Notes: generated by a model not told the origin, from the letters alone. Numbered from the stretch's first letter, positions 36,318-44,844 are shown. The stretch: 64,000 bases of DNA from Phycisphaerae bacterium RAS1 (GCA_007859745.1 SMLU01000004.1:62001-126000); one strand, 5' to 3'. Numbers and translations are program-made.

Positions 36318-36611
36318 CCGGCTCGCGACCGATCCCAGTTGCCAACTGGGTAGGACGGGCAGCTTTTGAACATTTGGGTGGGATGGGCGTCTCGCCCGTC
36401 CGATGGTCTCAGGAACGGGCAGGATGCCCGTTCCACCCGAAGAGCCGCGACCCCGCCGTTCCAACCCTCCTACGCCTGTCGGATTTCGTCATTCTCGCCG
36501 TGGCGCATTGACGAATCTGACGGCATCGCGGACCCTAGCACGTCTGAGGAACTAAGCGCGGACCGGCGTCTTGGGGTGTTTTCGCGCCGGCACATTCTTG
36601 AAAGGAACCCG
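36318..36611. other. Gap with family C repeats
   Basis: 294 bases. 36348-36440 holds three family C hairpin units. The rest up to the tricorn-like gene shows no gene; AAAGGA just before 36612 is that gene's ribosome site. Confidence 0.6.
36348..36440. repeat. Family C repeat cluster
   Basis: An AACTGGGTAGGACGGGCAG part unit, then GGGTGGGATGGGCGTCTCGC with its complementary end, then AACGGGCAGGATGCCCGTTC. The spacer between units differs from other clusters. Confidence 0.8.
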
Positions 36612-39600
36612 ATGAATCTCCGTCTCTCGCGCCGCCGCTACCCGGCGGGAATCGCATTTGCTGCCTCGCTTCTCGCCGCCGTGCTCGCGCCTCCTGCCTC
36701 CGCTCAGGTTACGCCCCACGCCGGCATGCTCCGCTTCCCCGACATCAGCGCCACGCACGTCGTCTTCTGTTACGCCAACGACCTCTGGCTCGCCCCGCGC
36801 GACGGCGGCACGGCCGTGCTGCTCGCCAGCCCGCCCGGTCCAGAGGCCTTCCCGCGTTTCAGCCCCGACGGCAAGTCGGTCGCCTTCATCGGAAACTACG
36901 AAGGCAACCGCGACCTCTACGTCGTCAGCCTTGACGGCGGCCCCGCCACACGCGTCACGTACCACCCCGGCTTCGAGACGCTGTGCGGCTGGACTCCCGA
37001 CGGCAAGCTGCTCTTCTCCGCCGACTACCAGGCCCCCTTCTCCCGGCGCGACGAGCTTTTCGTCATTCCCGCGACCGGCGGCGCACCCGAGAAACTGCCG
37101 ATTCCCTACGGAACCCTCGCCAGCATCAAGTCCGACGGCGTCTGGCTCGCCTACACGCCGCACAGCATCGACTCGCGCACCTGGAAGCGCTATCGCGGCG
37201 GCATGGCCACCGACATCTGGCTCTTCAACCTGAAAGACAAGACTTCCAAGCGCATGACCGACTGGGAAGGCCTGGACTCGCAGCCCATGTGGCAAGGCGA
37301 CGCCGTCTATTACCTCAGCGACAACGGCCCCGAGCACCGGCTCAACATCTGGATGTTCGATAGCAACTCCGGCCAGCGCAAGCAGGTCACCACGCACAAG
37401 GACTACGACGTGAAGTGGCCCGCCAACGGCCCCGGCAAGGACGGCAAGGGCGAGATCGTCTACCAGTGCGGCGCCGATCTCTGCCTGCTCGATCTCGCGA
37501 CCGGCCAGGCCAGGACGCTTACCATCACTATCCCCGGCGATCGCCCCAAAATCAGGCCGCAGCGAGTGGACGCGGCGAAATTCATCGCCGGCGGCGATAT
37601 CTCCTCCACCGGCAAGCGCCTCGTGGTCGAAGCCCGCGGCGACATCTGGACCGTGCCTGCCAAGAACGGCGCCCCGCGCAACCTGACGCAGACCAGCGGC
37701 GTCGCCGAGCGCGACCCCTCGTGGAGCCCCGACGCGCAGTGGATCGCCTACTTCTCCGACGCCACCGGCGAATATGAGCTCTACGTTCGCCAGTCGGATG
37801 GAAAGGGCGAGCCGCGGCAGCTCACCAAGGACGGCAACTGCTACCGCTATCGCATCACCTGGTCTCCCGACTCGAAGCACGTCGTCTTCAACGACAAGAC
37901 CGGCGCCATCTTCGTGCACACAATCGACGGCGGCGCGACCAAGCTGATCGACAAGGACCCGACCGCCAACGCCGGCGGCATTCCCGTGAACTGGGCCCCC
38001 GATTCGCGCTGGATCACGTACACCCGCGAAGTCGAGAACACGCAGAACGCGATCTTCATCTACAACGTGCCCACCGGCGAGTTGAAACAGGTTACCAGCG
38101 GCGTCTTCAACGACTCGTGGCCGACGTTCGACCGCAAAGGCGACTACCTCTATTTCTCCAGCAACCGCAACTGGACCAGCCCGCTCTACGAGGACATGGG
38201 CACCACCTTCGCCTACGCGAATACCGACGTGCTGCACGTCGTCCCGCTCCGCGCCAAGGTCGGCGTCCCCAACCCACCCAAGAGCGACGAAGAGCTTTGG
38301 GGTGAAAAGAAGAAGCAAGAGGAAGAAAAGGACAAGAAGAAAGACGGCGACAAGAAGGACGAAGAAAAGAAGGACGCCGCCGCCAGCGCTCCCGCAACGG
38401 CAACCGCCTCCGCAACCGCCTCCGCTGAAAACGACGACAAGAAAGCTGACGAAAAGAAGGTCGATCCGATCGAGATCGAGCTGGACGGCTTCGAACGCCG
38501 CGCCGTTCCCCTGCCGCTCAAGCCCGGCGCCTTCGGCGTGCTCAGCGTCAATGACGAGGGCAAGCTCATCTACGTCCGCCAGCCGTCGCGCGGCGTCGAC
38601 GCCGAGCCGTCACTCAAAATCTTCGACCCCAAGGATGACGAGAAAAAGGAAAACACGATCCTCGACGGCATCGGCGGCTACGGCATTTCAGCCGACGGCA
38701 AGAAACTGGTCGTCTTCAAAGGCGACAACATCGCGATCATCGACGCCAAGGCCGATCAGAAAATGGACAAGCCTGTCCCGACCGACGGTCTGAAGGCCTT
38801 GGTCGACCCGCGAGAAGAGTGGAAGCAGATTTTCGTGGAAGCCTGGCGCGTGCAGCGCGACTTCTTCTACGACCCCAACCTGCACCGCGTCGACTGGCCC
38901 GCCATCCGCAAGCAGTATGAGAAGATGCTGCCCGACTGCGTCTCGCGCGAAGACCTCAGCTACATCATCCGCGAGATGATCAGCGAGCTGAACGTCGGCC
39001 ACGCCTACTACCAGGGCGGCGAGAGTGAAAGCGGTCCAACCGTCTCGGTCGGCCTGCTGGGCTGCGACTACGAATGGAAGGACGGCGCCTACCAGATCGC
39101 CCGCATCATTGAAGGCGCCCCCTGGGACACCGACGCTCGCGGCCCGCTCAGCCGTCCAGGCGTCGATGTGCAGGTCGGCGATTACCTCCTCGCCGTTAAT
39201 GGTTCGCCCGTCGACGCCGCTAAGGACCCCTGGGCCGCGTTCCAGGGCCTCGCCGGAAAGACCATCACCATCACCGTCAGCAAGTCGCCCAAAATGGACG
39301 ACTCGGCGCGCGACGTCGTCGTCGAAGCTCTCGGCAGCGAGGAAAACCTCCGCTTCCGCAACTGGATCGAGAAAAACCGCGCCCACGTCGCCGACAAAAC
39401 CGGCGGCAAGGTCGGCTACGTCTACGTCCCCGACACCGGCGTCAACGGCCAGAACAACCTCTTCCGCCAGTTCTACGGCCAGCGCGACAAGCAGGCCCTG
39501 GTCGTCGATGAGCGCTGGAACCGCGGCGGCCAGATTCCGACCCGCTTCATCGAGCTGCTCAATCGCCCCGCCACCAACTACTGGGCCCGCCGCGACGGCC

Positions 39601-40034
39601 GCGACTGGATGTGGCCGCCGGATTCGCTCCAAGGCCCCAAGTGCATGCTCATCAACGGCCTGGCCGGCTCCGGCGGCGACGCGTTCCCGTATTACTTCCG
39701 CCAGTCCGGCCTCGGCAAGCTCATCGGCATGCGCACCTGGGGCGGACTGGTCGGCATCAGCGGAAACCCCGGTTTCATCGACGGCACCGGCAGCACCGCC
39801 CCGACCTTCGGCTTCTACGAGCGCGACGGCACCTGGGGCGTGGAAGGCCACGGCGTCGATCCGGACATCGAGGTCATCGACGACCCCGCGAAAATGCAGA
39901 ACGGCGCCGACGTCCAGCTTGACGCGGCCATCACCCACATCACCGAAGAGCTGAAGACCAAGGCCTACGTGAAGCCCAAGCGCCCCGAATACCCGGATCG
40001 CAAGGGCATGGGAATTCCGGAAAAGGACCACTAG
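36612..40034 (+). CDS. Secreted tricorn-like S41 peptidase with beta-propeller and PDZ domain
   Basis: 1140 residues from the ATG at 36612 (AAAGGA upstream), with a signal peptide ending ASAQ. Residues about 35-550 are TolB/PD40-type beta-propeller blades (FSPDGKSVAF, WSPDAQWIAYFSD, WSPDSKHVVF). A highly charged Lys/Glu linker lies at about 560-617. Then come the tricorn core, a PDZ domain (about 855-900) and the tail-specific protease fold. Candidate catalytic residues are His797 (NVGHAYY) and Ser1020 (AGSGGDAFPYYF). By family it degrades peptides; the signal peptide puts it in the periplasm, unlike the cytosolic archaeal tricorn. Confidence 0.93.
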   Translation: MNLRLSRRRYPAGIAFAASLLAAVLAPPASAQVTPHAGMLRFPDISATHVVFCYANDLWLAPRDGGTAVLLASPPGPEAFPRFSPDGKSVAFIGNYEGNRDLYVVSLDGGPATRVTYHPGFETLCGWTPDGKLLFSADYQAPFSRRDELFVIPATGGAPEKLPIPYGTLASIKSDGVWLAYTPHSIDSRTWKRYRGGMATDIWLFNLKDKTSKRMTDWEGLDSQPMWQGDAVYYLSDNGPEHRLNIWMFDSNSGQRKQVTTHKDYDVKWPANGPGKDGKGEIVYQCGADLCLLDLATGQARTLTITIPGDRPKIRPQRVDAAKFIAGGDISSTGKRLVVEARGDIWTVPAKNGAPRNLTQTSGVAERDPSWSPDAQWIAYFSDATGEYELYVRQSDGKGEPRQLTKDGNCYRYRITWSPDSKHVVFNDKTGAIFVHTIDGGATKLIDKDPTANAGGIPVNWAPDSRWITYTREVENTQNAIFIYNVPTGELKQVTSGVFNDSWPTFDRKGDYLYFSSNRNWTSPLYEDMGTTFAYANTDVLHVVPLRAKVGVPNPPKSDEELWGEKKKQEEEKDKKKDGDKKDEEKKDAAASAPATATASATASAENDDKKADEKKVDPIEIELDGFERRAVPLPLKPGAFGVLSVNDEGKLIYVRQPSRGVDAEPSLKIFDPKDDEKKENTILDGIGGYGISADGKKLVVFKGDNIAIIDAKADQKMDKPVPTDGLKALVDPREEWKQIFVEAWRVQRDFFYDPNLHRVDWPAIRKQYEKMLPDCVSREDLSYIIREMISELNVGHAYYQGGESESGPTVSVGLLGCDYEWKDGAYQIARIIEGAPWDTDARGPLSRPGVDVQVGDYLLAVNGSPVDAAKDPWAAFQGLAGKTITITVSKSPKMDDSARDVVVEALGSEENLRFRNWIEKNRAHVADKTGGKVGYVYVPDTGVNGQNNLFRQFYGQRDKQALVVDERWNRGGQIPTRFIELLNRPATNYWARRDGRDWMWPPDSLQGPKCMLINGLAGSGGDAFPYYFRQSGLGKLIGMRTWGGLVGISGNPGFIDGTGSTAPTFGFYERDGTWGVEGHGVDPDIEVIDDPAKMQNGADVQLDAAITHITEELKTKAYVKPKRPEYPDRKGMGIPEKDH

Positions 40035-40140
40035 TAGCGTCGGACCTCTGTGTCCGACGGCGACGCCAGCATCGGACCCCCGTGGCCGACGGTGTGAAAA
40101 ACCGCGGAAAACACCGTCGGACGCGGAGGTTCGGCGCTAC
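40035..40140. repeat. Family D repeat, copy 2
   Basis: TAGCGTCGGACCTCTGTGTC opens the element directly after the stop codon of the tricorn gene. A diverged middle unit follows, then a closing reverse unit ending TTCGGCGCTAC. Confidence 0.8.
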
Positions 40141-40208
40141 AGCAAAACCAGAACCACGCTAGCAGGGGAGCATCGGCGTTCCGCCGGTTCGCGCCGGCCA
40201 GCGCCGTA

Positions 40209-40284
40209 GGGCGGGGTGGCACTGTCGGAGCATCGGAAGCGAGTGATGGTCCGTGTGCCACTGCTCTGCGAGCAGTGTCTTGGG
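40209..40284 (+). repeat. Left REP arm flanking the transposase remnant
   Basis: Opens GGGCGGGGTGGCACTG and contains the palindrome CCACTGCTCTGCGAGCAGTG, ending TCTTGGG. The reverse complement of both ends recurs at 40659-40728, and a direct copy at 41899-41974. Confidence 0.85.
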
Positions 40285-40315
40285 TCGCCGGCGACGGGTC
40301 CGGAATCATGGCGGC

Positions 40316-40643
40316 ATGGAGAGCGGGATACGCAAGACGCGGAAGGCTTGGGACAAGCCGGGGCACGCGCACTTTCTCACGTACTCGTGCTACCGGCGGC
40401 TCCGCCTGCTGACGCGCGATCGGACGCGGCGATGGGTGATTGTTCCGTTTCTGGCAGCCGGGCGGCGGGTTCGACCACAACATTTTCCAGCAGAAGACCC
40501 TCGCGGCGGTGGTAGAATACATCCATGCGAACCGGGTCCGGCGCGGGTTGGTCGGCTGCCCGACCGATTGGGAGTGGTCGAGCGCTCGGTTCTGGGAAGG
40601 AAGACGGGATGTTCCACTGGCGATGAACCACCCCGACGGCTGA
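40316..40643 (+). pseudogene. REP-associated tyrosine transposase (RAYT), internally deleted remnant
   Basis: The N-terminal part reads MESGIRKTRKAWDKPGHAHF and then LTYSCYRRLRLLTRD, typical of the planctomycete RAYT branch of Y1 transposases. After RRWVI near 40440 the frame is lost, and another frame supplies the C-terminal end (FWQPGGGFDHNIF, YIHANRVRRGLVG, WEWSSARF). About half the gene is missing, including the His-hydrophobe-His metal motif and the catalytic Tyr region. The remnant sits between inverted REP arms. Family members process single-stranded REP sequences; this copy cannot be active. Confidence 0.85.
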
Positions 40644-40658
40644 AGGTGTGGCCGACGG

Positions 40659-40728
40659 CCCAAGACACTGCTCGCAGAGCAGTGGCACACGTGGAGGTTG
40701 CTTGGAGAATGAACAGTGCCACCCCGCC
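40659..40728 (-). repeat. Right REP arm, inverted
   Basis: Reverse complement of the left arm at both ends: CCCAAGACACTGCTCGCAGA with the GAGCAGTGG half at 40659-40690, and CAGTGCCACCCCGCC at 40714-40728. The middle differs. The start codon of the next gene (40716) lies inside it. Confidence 0.85.
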
Positions 40729-41612
40729 GCACCATCTTCTGGGCCGGAGTTCTAGCGTATATTGCGGCGCCGCTCCAAGCGGATGACATCTTCACAGGGT
40801 TGCACGAGGAGCGTCTGCTGACGCGGCTCGGCCGGAGCGCCAAGAGCGTTTCGCTTGGACGCGACGGGGTCGAATACTGCTTTACAAAGCGCGGTGAGCG
40901 TCGGCAGGATCCGGGCAGCATCCGCATTGGGGTCCATCCGAGCGTGGCAGCCGCGCGCGAGTCGTTTGACTTTCAGGTTCAGAGCCGGTCGGTCGGTCCG
41001 TTGACCTGGCCGACGGACGTGCCGGGAGCGGATGAGGTCTGGTGGGCGCAGACGCCGAGCGGCGAAAACGCGTGCGTGATTTTTCGCGAACGGAACATCA
41101 TCATTTCGTTCGAAGGACCGTGCCCCATGGCGATCAACTGGATGACCGAAATCCTGGACGAAATCCGCAATGACCGCGAGACGGCGCCGCTCGGCGCCTT
41201 CCCCGACACGCCCCGTATCGAAAGCGCTGGATTTCCAGCATCGCTCACGGCGTCCGTTGACCGGCGCAACTTCAACTACGTCCCCATTCAACCGGAGATT
41301 CGCGGCCTGGGCGACATTGGCCAGGTGCGGTTTCTCGTCAAGCGAGGCGGGATGCTGCCGAGCGCCGATGGGCACGTCACCATCTCACTGTCGGACTTCG
41401 AGGGCAAGCCGCTTGGCAAGCGGCGGCAATGGGCGCAGTCGCCCCGAAGCGGCGAATTTCTGGTTCGGGACGAAAGCTACTCCGGCGACGGGCGGTTCAT
41501 CATCTACGCACCGGAAACGACCGGAACGGTCACACTGACGCTGGTTGCCGTCAACGACTTGAACGTGTTCGTTACGAAGACCATTGATGTGAACGTCGTT
41601 GCTGCGCCCTGA
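40716..41612 (+). CDS. Putative exported protein of unknown function, start inside a REP arm
   Basis: 298 residues from a GTG at 40716; an in-frame stop at 40710 leaves no earlier start, and GGAG lies 8 bases upstream. The first residues MPPRR come from REP sequence and are followed by a signal-like hydrophobic stretch IFWAGVLAYIAAPLQA. The body is soluble and beta-rich, with blocks WAQTPSGENACVIFRERNIIISF and VRFLVKRGGMLPSADGHV. No family recognised. If the original N-terminus was lost when the REP unit arrived, the present start is a replacement. The stop is 1 base from the convergent aroE fragment. Confidence 0.65.
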   Translation: MPPRRTIFWAGVLAYIAAPLQADDIFTGLHEERLLTRLGRSAKSVSLGRDGVEYCFTKRGERRQDPGSIRIGVHPSVAAARESFDFQVQSRSVGPLTWPTDVPGADEVWWAQTPSGENACVIFRERNIIISFEGPCPMAINWMTEILDEIRNDRETAPLGAFPDTPRIESAGFPASLTASVDRRNFNYVPIQPEIRGLGDIGQVRFLVKRGGMLPSADGHVTISLSDFEGKPLGKRRQWAQSPRSGEFLVRDESYSGDGRFIIYAPETTGTVTLTLVAVNDLNVFVTKTIDVNVVAAP

Positions 41613-41613
41613 A

Positions 41614-41898
41614 TCATGCACCGCCGAACGACGCCGTTCGCTCGTGCCAGATTTCGTATTGTCGCCGGGCCTGGGCGAGGAAGAGCGCGTCGCCGTTGAT
41701 GATCTTCGCACCCGCCGCCGCCGCGTCGCGCAGCAGGCGCGTTTCGCGGGGCGCGTAGACCGTGTCAAACACGGTCTGAGCGGCGCGAATTGAGCCGGCC
41801 GGAAGCGGCGACTCTGCAACTCCCGGCTGCATGCCGACGCTGGTGCAGTTCACGATCAGATCGGCGCCGGCGGCGGCGCGCCCATCCCATGCAAGAAC
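41614..41898 (-). pseudogene. aroE: Shikimate dehydrogenase, C-terminal fragment
   Basis: Reads in frame on the minus strand as AAAGADLIVNCTSVGMQPG at the upstream edge, then TVFDTVYAPRETRLLRDA, and ends with INGDALFLAQARRQYEIWHE. These are the NADP-domain and C-terminal blocks of AroE (ADLIVNxTSxGM; D...Y.P.xTxLL; FLxQAxxQYE.W). The 5' two-thirds of the gene are absent: the match stops abruptly at 41899, where the duplicated REP/RAYT segment begins. By this reading it is a broken gene, and an intact copy should exist elsewhere. Confidence 0.85.
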
Positions 41899-42045
41899 GG
41901 GCGGGGTGGCACTGTCGGAGCATCGGAAGCGAGTGATGGTCCGTGTGCCACTGCTCTGCGAGCAGTGTCTTGGGTCGCCGGCGACGGGTTCGGTATCATG
42001 GCGGCATGGAGAGCGGGATACGCAAGACGCGGAAGGCTCGGGACG
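41899..42045 (+). repeat. Second copy of the REP plus RAYT 5' end
   Basis: About 147 bases nearly identical to 40209-40355, including the REP arm and the first dozen codons of the transposase (MESGIRKTRKARD). Identity ends near 42045. It is followed at 42055-42080 by an unrelated palindrome GCTGGGCTTCG...CGAAGCCCAGC. Confidence 0.9.
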
Positions 42046-42086
42046 AGTCGCGTAGGCTGGGCTTCGTACTCGAAGCCCAGCGATGC

Positions 42087-42240
42087 GCGGGCGGTCCTGA
42101 ATATGCCTGGACCCTCGACAACACCGTCGCCACGAGAACCGAATACGACGCCACCGTCTCGCCCGCGACGACGGACGTGACGACGTTCGCCTACGACCGC
42201 CGCGACCGGCTGATCAGCGAGCGCCGCGTCAAGCCCGGCA
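42087..42240 (+). pseudogene. RHS/YD-repeat protein fragment
   Basis: About 50 codons, open in the same frame as the RAYT remnant, reading EYAWTLDNTVATRTEYD and TTFAYDRRDRLISERR. The xYDxxxRLxxE pattern is that of RHS/YD repeats of large secreted or toxin-delivery proteins. No start, no signal and no further repeats are present, and the frame then runs on into the 5' side of cyoE. It is a decayed fragment, not a working gene. Confidence 0.65.
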
Positions 42241-42336
42241 GGTCGGGTGATCGACGGCAGTTTTCCGCTGCGGACGTCGCCGCTACAATCCCCCCTCATT
42301 GGAACGCCCCCTTGCCCGCGCGTTCCCGGAGCGCTC

Positions 42337-43254
42337 TTGAGTCAGAACACGCTGCCCGCCGCCGTCGCCGGTCCTGTGCGCCTCTCGGCCCGCTCCTTCG
42401 CCGCGGCGCTGGCTGACCTGCTCGATCTCTCCAAGGCCCGCCTCAGCAGCCTGGTGCTCTTCACGACCGCCATCGGATTCACCCTCGCGGCTCCGGGACC
42501 CATCGAGTGGCACCGGCTGGCCGCCGTGCTGATCGGAACGGCCCTGACCGCCTTCGGCGCAAACGCCCTGAACCAGTGGATCGAAGCCGATCGCGACGCG
42601 CGCATGCATCGCACCCGCAACCGGCCGCTGCCCGCCGGGCGAATCTCCTCGGCCCAGGCGCTCTGTTTCGCGGCGCTAACCGGCATGGCCGGGCCGCTGA
42701 TTCTGGCCTGGTTCGTCAACCTGCTGACCGGGCTGCTCGGGCTGTTCACGCTGGCCGCCTACGTGCTCGTCTACACGCCGCTCAAGACGCGCACGCCGCT
42801 CAACACGCTCGTCGGCGCGGTCGTCGGAGCGATTCCGCCGGTGATGGGCTGGACGGCGGCGACCGGCCGCGTCGGCGTCGCCGCGGTTGTGCTGTTCGGG
42901 ATCCTGCTCATCTGGCAGATGCCGCATTTCATGGCCCTGGCGTGGCTGTATCGCGAGGACTACGCCCGCGGCGGGTTCAAGATGCTGCCCGTGGTCGATC
43001 CGCATGGGCGGCTGACGGCCGCCGTGGCGGTATCGCACGCTTTTCTGCTGATTCCGATCGCGGCGGCGTTGTGGGCGCTGGGCGTCTGCGGGGCGGCGTA
43101 TGGCGTCGGTTCGATCCTGCTGGGCGCGGCGTTCGCCTGGCTGGCGCTGCGGCTCTGGCGGCGGCGGAGCGACGCGGCGGCGCGGCAGCTCTTCTTCGGA
43201 AGCGTGATTTACCTGCCGCTGCTGCTGATCCTGATGGCGGCGGATCAGGCGTAA
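42337..43254 (+). CDS. ctaB: Protohaem IX farnesyltransferase (haem O synthase)
   Basis: 305 residues from a TTG at 42337, which has GGAG 5 bases upstream; the longer frame from GTG 42247 runs into the RHS debris and is rejected. UbiA-type prenyltransferase motifs: NQWIEADRDARMHRTRNRPL (first Asp-rich site) and YREDYARGGFKMLPVVDP (second). About eight or nine membrane segments. It adds farnesyl to haem B for cytochrome oxidase. Oxidase genes are not in the window. The start lies within 100 bases of decayed DNA, so its promoter region may have been rearranged. Confidence 0.93.
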   Translation: MSQNTLPAAVAGPVRLSARSFAAALADLLDLSKARLSSLVLFTTAIGFTLAAPGPIEWHRLAAVLIGTALTAFGANALNQWIEADRDARMHRTRNRPLPAGRISSAQALCFAALTGMAGPLILAWFVNLLTGLLGLFTLAAYVLVYTPLKTRTPLNTLVGAVVGAIPPVMGWTAATGRVGVAAVVLFGILLIWQMPHFMALAWLYREDYARGGFKMLPVVDPHGRLTAAVAVSHAFLLIPIAAALWALGVCGAAYGVGSILLGAAFAWLALRLWRRRSDAAARQLFFGSVIYLPLLLILMAADQA

Positions 43255-43353
43255 GACCCGCCTTGCGGGCGATTGCCGACTGGATATACTTCACAGGCTC
43301 GGGACGGGGTGGTCCCGTGCGTATTCTCGATGCCCAGAAAGGACACGGTGTGC

Positions 43354-43536
43354 ATGATTCGAGTGAAGGCGCGCAGCAACGAATCCGTCGAGCAGATGGT
43401 TCGGCGGTTCAAGAAACTCTGTGAGAAGGAGGGGTTGACCCGCGACATCAAGCGCAACAGCTACTACGAAAAGCCCTCCGAGCGCCGTCGCCGCAAGGAA
43501 CGTAAGTCCCTGAAGCGCATTGCCCGCGACGGGTAG
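43354..43536 (+). CDS. rpsU: Small ribosomal subunit protein S21
   Basis: 60 residues from the ATG at 43354 (MIRVKARSNESVEQMVRRFK). The basic protein has the S21 core: a two-helix shape with RRFKKLCEKEG, then RNSYYEKPSERRRRKERKS. An ATG at 43330 (MPRKD) is the alternative start; AAAGGA at 43335-43341 favours the shorter form only weakly. It sits between ctaB and rsfS on the same strand, as is common for translation genes. Confidence 0.9.
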   Translation: MIRVKARSNESVEQMVRRFKKLCEKEGLTRDIKRNSYYEKPSERRRRKERKSLKRIARDG

Positions 43537-43658
43537 CCGCTTCGCCCGCCGCCGACGCGGCGCTGCCCGACGGGTGTCGGGCGGGGCACCCCGCAGCGAC
43601 CCACCGACCTATCGAGTTCGGCCGCGCGCCGCGCTTGAGCCAGCGAGCCACAGTACGC

Positions 43659-44075
43659 ATGCCGGAAACGATGCAAATGACCGGGGCATTACAGAGTGAC
43701 GCCGACAACGAGGCGGGGGTGCGCTTTGCGCAGGAGGCGGCTCGGATCGCGTCCGACAGCAAGGCCGAGGACGTGGTGGTGCTGGACCTGCGCGGGATCA
43801 GCCCGCTGGCCGACCTGTTCGTGATCGGCACCGGCACGTCCGCGCGCCAGATGCACGCGACGCTCGAGAACATCCGCGAGTTTGCCAAATCACAGAACCG
43901 CCGCCCGTTTCGCGTCTCGGGCGGGAGCGATACGAGCTGGATTCTGGCGGACTACGTGGACGTGGTGATTCATCTCTTCGACGCCCGCCACCGCTCGTAC
44001 TACGACCTGGACGGCCTCTGGGGAGATGCACCGCAAATAGAGTGGCGCCGCCCGGAAGACCCGGACGGCGCCTGA
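43659..44075 (+). CDS. rsfS: Ribosomal silencing factor RsfS
   Basis: 138 residues from the ATG at 43659; a TTG at 43635 is an in-frame alternative. Family blocks: AARIASDSKAEDVVVLDLRG, PLADLFVIGTGTSARQMHAT, SGGSDTSWILADYVDVVIHLFD and YYDLDGLWGDAP. RsfS binds uL14 and keeps ribosomal subunits apart when nutrients are low. It is downstream of rpsU on the same strand, with a 122-base GC-rich spacer. Confidence 0.95.
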   Translation: MPETMQMTGALQSDADNEAGVRFAQEAARIASDSKAEDVVVLDLRGISPLADLFVIGTGTSARQMHATLENIREFAKSQNRRPFRVSGGSDTSWILADYVDVVIHLFDARHRSYYDLDGLWGDAPQIEWRRPEDPDGA

Positions 44076-44115
44076 GGGCACGCACAGGGGATCGGGAACA
44101 GGATTCCGCTCAGGG

Positions 44116-44409
44116 TCACTCGCCTGCAGCCGGCGGCGGCGTCTGGTCGTTGCCCGGCTCTTGCTCAAGCATTTTTCGCAAGTAGGCGTTCTCCCGCCGC
44201 GTCGCTTCCAGGTCGAACAACAGGTATTTGATTCCCAGGCGCAGAAAGTCGATGCTTTCCTGCAGCGTCCGCACGCTGCGCTGGATGTCGTCGTGCCGCT
44301 GCTTGGTCTCGGCCGCCATCTGTCGCAGCCGGTCGCGTTCGGCCTCGGGCAGCGTCTCGATCTCCGCCACCAGCTCGGCCAGTTTCTTTTGAAAGACCTG
44401 CTCGTCCAT
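44116..44409 (-). CDS. Small coiled-coil protein of unknown function
   Basis: 97 residues from the ATG at 44407-44409, which has AGGAGAGAGG upstream. Almost entirely helical with heptads (FQKKLAELVAEIETLPEAER, then RSVRTLQESIDFLRLGIKYL) and a disordered proline-rich end (QTPPPAAGE). No signal or membrane segment. The family is unknown to me; it resembles small planctomycete helical proteins. It is convergent with rsfS, 40 bases apart. Confidence 0.75.
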   Translation of the reverse strand: MDEQVFQKKLAELVAEIETLPEAERDRLRQMAAETKQRHDDIQRSVRTLQESIDFLRLGIKYLLFDLEATRRENAYLRKMLEQEPGNDQTPPPAAGE

Positions 44410-44844
44410 AATGCCTCTCTCCTCCTCGGATGGCGACGGAGCAGGCCGAATCGCCGGCTTCCTGCAGCCTGGCTGGCGCTCCACGGCATTCTAGGCGCTC
44501 GCACGACGGGTCGATTCTGCGATCCCACCTCGGGCCCGCGGCGGCGGCGAAAACGGCCGGTTCATCCGGCCGTGGAACTAAATATGAGAGCAACGGGCGT
44601 CACTTTGTGTTCGAGGGGTCCCGCAGCGGCGATAAATCAATACGCGCGGGCGTAGCGACTGGGCGCGCGTCGGTATCTCCGGCTCGGTTAAACACCATTA
44701 GGTAAACTCCCGATGGGACAGGTGCGTGCCCCCGATGACGCCGCTGGCCTATGGAAAGAAGCGGTTCGAGGCCGGGATCTCCCGGCGGTTGCGGACTGTT
44801 CGCCGGCGGCGCCCGTGTGCCGATAAACAGGAGGATTTGGTTTG
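44410..44844. other. Gap of 435 bases upstream of the HDOD-GGDEF gene
   Basis: No credible gene, repeat family or riboswitch was recognised. The last bases carry AGGAGG at 44829-44834, the ribosome site of the next gene. The sequence near 44580-44700 is less GC-rich (AAATATGAGAG, GATAAATCAATAC, GGTTAAACACCATTAGG) and is the likely promoter region. A long 5' leader is possible. Confidence 0.4.

Noticed and set aside
36552-40031. Two long minus-strand frames (588 and 447 residues)
   Set aside because: Antisense to the tricorn-like protease, which has strong motifs and a ribosome site; these are shadows.
40253-40786. 177-residue open frame through the RAYT remnant
   Set aside because: Only the first 40 or so codons after 40316 are RAYT-like; the rest is out of frame with the true C-terminal part.
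42247-42336. GTG start giving a longer ctaB product
   Set aside because: It starts within decayed RHS-side sequence; TTG 42337 has a good ribosome site and fits the family length.
44410-44841. Cyclic di-GMP riboswitch before the HDOD-GGDEF gene
   Set aside because: The gap is long enough and the gene is suggestive, but no conserved riboswitch core could be recognised.
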